Positions 44,801 through 46,971 of a stretch of DNA of 46,971 nt are shown piece by piece. The position numbers and the translations under genes are program-made. Positions within the stretch are counted from its first letter, which is position 1, and every line of letters starts with the position of its first letter. The stretch comes from a virus, in the IMG/VR virus record IMGVR_UViG_3300037245_000684, positions 1 to 46,971 of that record; one strand, given 5' to 3'. Under the pieces are notes generated by a model that had not been told where the DNA came from, searched no databases, and saw only the letters and a list, made by a program, of their open reading frames with translations.

Positions 44801-46736
44801 CCTCTTGGACTGTAGGCTCAAAACCTGTTTCCGTTTCATGCCGATTTATCAAATTGTCAGTCTGTTCGTCGGCTATATTCTCCGCGAAATTCTTATCTTT
44901 AGTGACAAATACAACACCCTCTTTGAACTCTACAACCCCACCCTCTGTGCCTGAGCCGTGGAAGAACTTTTGCTTTCCTTTTTGCTGTATTTTCTTGTTG
45001 TCAACCTGAACAGCAGCTTCAACTTTATCAAGCTCAGAAGGCCCAATATCCGAAGCAACATCGGGGACTTTGCTGGATATGCGGGTTAATCGCTCGGCTT
45101 CTTCCGGAGTTTCGCCCTCGCTTACAAGGAAATCAACAGATGCCTGTTCTTCTTCGGTTAATGGTTCTATTGCGTCAGTCAGCTTGTCTTCCTGTATGAC
45201 AAGTTCGTCCTCAGCTTCATCCTCAACAGCCTCAACAGTGACGGTATTGTCAGCAAGATCAGTCGTAATTGTAACGTCAACACCCTCACGCAAGGCAACC
45301 TCGGCGGCTTTTTCGGCGTAACCCTTGGCATCTTCGGCATTATCAAACGGCACTTCCCCGACTTCAATAGCTTGGTTAAGTTGCTCGGCTTCGGTCGGAA
45401 CCGATATACCTTTAGTTAGAGAAACGCCCATAGTCATACCACGGCGAACGCTTGCAGGGGCCAATAATGTCACAAGTTCTGAGCCTAAGTTCTCAGGCTG
45501 GAAGTCTTCTTTTATTCCCTCCCAGATACGTTCTCCGAATTTCCCCTTGCGATCCGACACTCCTGTAGCTTCACGAAGTATCGTTCCGACTCGCTCCTCG
45601 CCCATCTCGCCCAAAATGGAGGAATATCCAGCCTTTGCCAGCACTTTAGATGTGAAGTCGTCTGCTGAGCCTCCTGTGAGCTTCATCCAATCTGATTGCA
45701 AAGTGGCAATAAACTTCTTCCCAAACGGTAATTTAGCTAATAATGCACCACCGCCCTTTGTCAATAGCCCGCCAGTTTCCTCAGAGAAGGATTCAATAAC
45801 AACATCGCCCCACGCTTTTGCAAGACTTGTCGCCCATCCTTCTTTACCAGCGACACCCAGAGCAATCAACTCCTGACGGTTGACAGCCTTTTCGCCAACC
45901 CTCGGCAATAGGCCAGTTGAAGTCCTGACTACTGCACCAGTGGTTAATCCAGCCGCTTTAATCGCAGTCTTACCAATAGCGGTCTTGACATACTTGCCGA
46001 GAAGCTTTTCGCCAGCCTTCTTTGCTGCCTTATCTCCAAGCTTGGCCAATCCGCCAGTTGCGGCAAATTCGATCATCCATGTTGGGAGTTGAGAAAGTCC
46101 AGCAGCTACCTTGCCGCCGAAAGTTCGCTTCCTCTGCTGTTGCTCTAAATCCTTTATGACAGAAGCTATGAATTTCAGATCATCCTCACGGTTGGCGTCT
46201 GAAGGCTTCGCCACCTCACCGGGCCTCCGCCCATCTCTCGGCAGTCCTAAGTTGCCCAACGGACGAGATCGGATCATCCTATCTCTGAAATTATTGAACT
46301 TTTCATAATCAAACGATGGATCTGCAACTCTATTTGCTACTTCGATAGTAGCGACTGATTCTAATGCACCGATTATCCCGCCTGTTATAGGTATTTTGGT
46401 TATAGCGTTGACGCCTGTCCATTGATTTATGAATTCCTCACTAAAGCCAACTCTGTTATCAGGCGGAGGCGATTGAGGGAATGGATCAGTAGGGTCATCA
46501 TCGGCCTGCGGATAGAAATACATATTCGCTTGCTCTAGCGGTATCTCGTCATCTACGGAAGTGTCCCAGACCATACCGGCTCGCTCGAACGCAACTTCTT
46601 CGTCCAGTGGTTCTACTATTGGTTGAGGTGGATTTTTTTCACTTGAAACATCAGGATCGAGAACAAACCCTTCAGGTGGGCTTATCTGTTTATCAAGCAC
46701 AAATCCCTCTGGAGGACTTAAGGTACCGGCTGCCAT
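41805..46736 (-). CDS. Giant internal (ejected) virion protein with ADP-ribosyltransferase-like domain (1643 aa)
   Basis: The N-terminus has two copies of 'PPEGFVLD'. Gly/Ala-rich helical segments near residues 205-275 could insert in membrane. Residues ~588-737 ('FFHGSGTEGG', 'VVFVTKDKNFAENIADE', 'ELGFDGWIQTEKGT...VFDGRKL') follow the ART-PolyVal layout of phage polyvalent proteins. The C-terminal ~900 residues are mostly helical, with hydrophobic stretches near 1120-1140 and 1305-1330. Size and place are like T7 gp16-type ejection proteins. The ATG at 46736 overlaps the 541-aa gene by 19 nt. I see no lytic transglycosylase motif. Confidence 0.75.
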   Translation of the reverse strand: MAAGTLSPPEGFVLDKQISPPEGFVLDPDVSSEKNPPQPIVEPLDEEVAFERAGMVWDTSVDDEIPLEQANMYFYPQADDDPTDPFPQSPPPDNRVGFSEEFINQWTGVNAITKIPITGGIIGALESVATIEVANRVADPSFDYEKFNNFRDRMIRSRPLGNLGLPRDGRRPGEVAKPSDANREDDLKFIASVIKDLEQQQRKRTFGGKVAAGLSQLPTWMIEFAATGGLAKLGDKAAKKAGEKLLGKYVKTAIGKTAIKAAGLTTGAVVRTSTGLLPRVGEKAVNRQELIALGVAGKEGWATSLAKAWGDVVIESFSEETGGLLTKGGGALLAKLPFGKKFIATLQSDWMKLTGGSADDFTSKVLAKAGYSSILGEMGEERVGTILREATGVSDRKGKFGERIWEGIKEDFQPENLGSELVTLLAPASVRRGMTMGVSLTKGISVPTEAEQLNQAIEVGEVPFDNAEDAKGYAEKAAEVALREGVDVTITTDLADNTVTVEAVEDEAEDELVIQEDKLTDAIEPLTEEEQASVDFLVSEGETPEEAERLTRISSKVPDVASDIGPSELDKVEAAVQVDNKKIQQKGKQKFFHGSGTEGGVVEFKEGVVFVTKDKNFAENIADEQTDNLINRHETETGFEPTVQEVEADLNLFDINNPEHKKQLSDILPDTFNTTSFAGGKFETTKEEFFGLADQQSSNTWVLFELDVKDKIKELGFDGWIQTEKGTETAGVFDGRKLNLTQAQQANIPTISEESEEKEEKRIISKDAFDAALKRLGTIDKLKAGLDPQQIKDAAIVGGYLVETGVRKFAAWSKKMIELVGESVKPHLKGIWDNVNPEQAKPKAKKKPTKPRVTTKQKEAEETIKQRGFISSIKTALPELRVEGTYIPRSTDELSIKAKNLVADDIKKAEALASKGDSDKSVATASELLKYYNEQAQLATDQVAKDAFYDKAATIASDIAAKLTEAGRTVQAAIILTRLTPEGQVRFAAREIQKFNEDIEKTGGGKFGLKKKIPELTPKQTEFILEEMAAIEAMPPGEDKAKRFQKLQNFIADLVPTPLFKKLTTIWKAGLLTGLKTSGLNIMSTAANVTTEIAAKIPATIVDKAISIGTGKRTVTVSIQGLGKGTVQGTKRGFDYLTTGYDERNIGTKLDYKRVNMGKGRLARALQLYTDSVFRLLGAEDQPFYYAAKTMSLYEQAKVAAINEGLKGKKAQTFIDNLMQNPTEDMIKNASKDAEGAVFQNKTKLGDLAKGIQELGGGIGEIVVPFGRTPSAVAMQIVNYSPVGAVKTIIDNIGKGKFDQRDFVTGLGKSIVGAIPLVIGAALWEAGMLTLDYPKTEKERELWKIEGRKANSIKVDGKWRTIQSFGPAGNLLIVGGHFKRAFQDSGSPSEAMTTAILGSGKSFTEQTFLQGVNQFTSALQDPERSGPRLARGLVSSVIPTIVGDVARATDPLERRTGTIAARVKAKIPGLRQTLEPQITVLGEERKVTANPIEIMIDPTRPAKDIATPVVKELRRLFDAGFRATPSLMGNRDGYEALTPEENTELWKRTGQITKDNLTVIVANKGYQRLSDEQKAKGITEVIDTSREVAKSEAVAREMKGLKGKALTDKIIELSDSGLLTSDLVPGRIIDKLKKLKEKTDNKK

Positions 46737-46971
46737 GTCTTGCCTCCATCAGTTGATTGTACTCGTTCGTTTGTGTTCGGGTTAGTTGCTGTTATTGTCT
46801 TCTGTGTTCCCTTAGTTCTCTTCCCGGCATCTATCTGGCCTTGTTCTGCGGGCGTCTCACTTTTCAGCGTCCTTGCACGAGCTTCGGCAATACCTCTCTG
46901 TATGTCCTGACGGCTCTTATTCCAGTATACATGCTTCAATGATTCGCTGAATTGGAAGAAGTCCTTGCCGA
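46718..46971 (-). CDS. C-terminal part of the 541-aa internal virion protein
   Basis: The frame enters from the right edge (bases 46845-46971 duplicate 1-127) and ends at TAA/TGA-type stop at 46718 after '...TDGGKTWQPVP'. It is the last 254 nt of the gene whose start is at 1499; treat the two as one gene on the circle. The final ~40 residues are Thr/Asn/Gly rich with a short 'STDGGKTWQPV' tail. Confidence 0.8.
   Translation of the reverse strand, partial: GKDFFQFSESLKHVYWNKSRQDIQRGIAEARARTLKSETPAEQGQIDAGKRTKGTQKTITATNPNTNERVQSTDGGKTWQPVP
46845..46971. repeat. Terminal direct repeat, right copy
   Basis: Exact copy of 1-127; one copy should be removed to obtain the 46,844-bp circle. Confidence 0.9.

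Noticed and set aside
1-46971. tRNA genes
   Set aside because: Hairpin-rich gaps were inspected for acceptor, anticodon and T-loop (GTTCRA) features; none was complete.
1-46971. Diversity-generating retroelement as in BPP-1
   Set aside because: Capsid genes are BPP-1-like, but no reverse transcriptase frame or template/variable repeat pair was found.

Overview
The window is a complete, circularly closing genome of a tailed phage, almost certainly a short-tailed podovirus-type dsDNA phage recovered from sequencing of a community or isolate. The first 127 bases recur exactly as the last 127, so the non-redundant length is 46,844 bp and the ends were cut inside a gene. The virion genes follow the T7/BPP-1 plan: small and large terminase, head-tail connecting portal, acidic putative scaffold, HK97-fold-type major capsid protein, a Bbp16-like capsid protein, gp11-like and gp12-like tail tube proteins, a pectate-lyase-type tailspike, a repeat fibre, and three internal (ejected) virion proteins. 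I see no integrase, C1-type repressor, phage RNA polymerase or DNA polymerase. The host cannot be named. Clear Sec-type signal peptides and strong Shine-Dalgarno sites point to a bacterium, probably Gram-negative.

Layout. Late genes are on the minus strand, from about 21.9 kb down to 1, then across the circle junction (46.97 to 41.25 kb). They appear to start from a promoter at 21856-21883 just after a terminator at 21937-21968. A few early minus-strand genes lie at 22.0-23.6 kb. A divergent control region (23.55-24.0 kb) holds a minus promoter, a two-codon minigene and a 30-bp-spaced direct repeat. The plus strand from 24.0 to 41.2 kb carries early and replication genes: a sigma-region-4-like protein, a YqaJ exonuclease with an ERF annealing protein, Lar-like, ASCH, YbcO, NinB-like, YopX-like and DUF2786 proteins, a winged-helix replication initiator, a RusA resolvase and a permuted papain-like hydrolase. 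The genome seems to replicate with host polymerase and rely heavily on recombination. Three HNH-AP2 mobile endonucleases and one zinc HNH-like gene have invaded it.

Most unusual region. Between a 147-aa gene and a 220-aa gene lies a 420-bp non-coding array (33275-33694). It is made of 76 pentamers of the form NYNNG, split into nine runs of 6-10 by ten exact TCAG tetramers. The following protein has sequence features reminiscent of RAMP/Cas7-type RNA-binding proteins. I propose that array and protein form a ribonucleoprotein or nucleoprotein system; the periodicity is seen directly, the function is inference.

Second theme. Six late proteins that should be exposed on the particle (tail nozzle, tailspike, repeat fibre, three accessory proteins) begin with Sec-like signal peptides, whereas capsid, connector and internal proteins do not. 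Third theme. Several promoter-proximal RNAs have interleaved (pseudoknot-order) inverted repeats: an apparent ~100-nt terminator-ended RNA at 34508-34607 and the leaders of the HNH genes.
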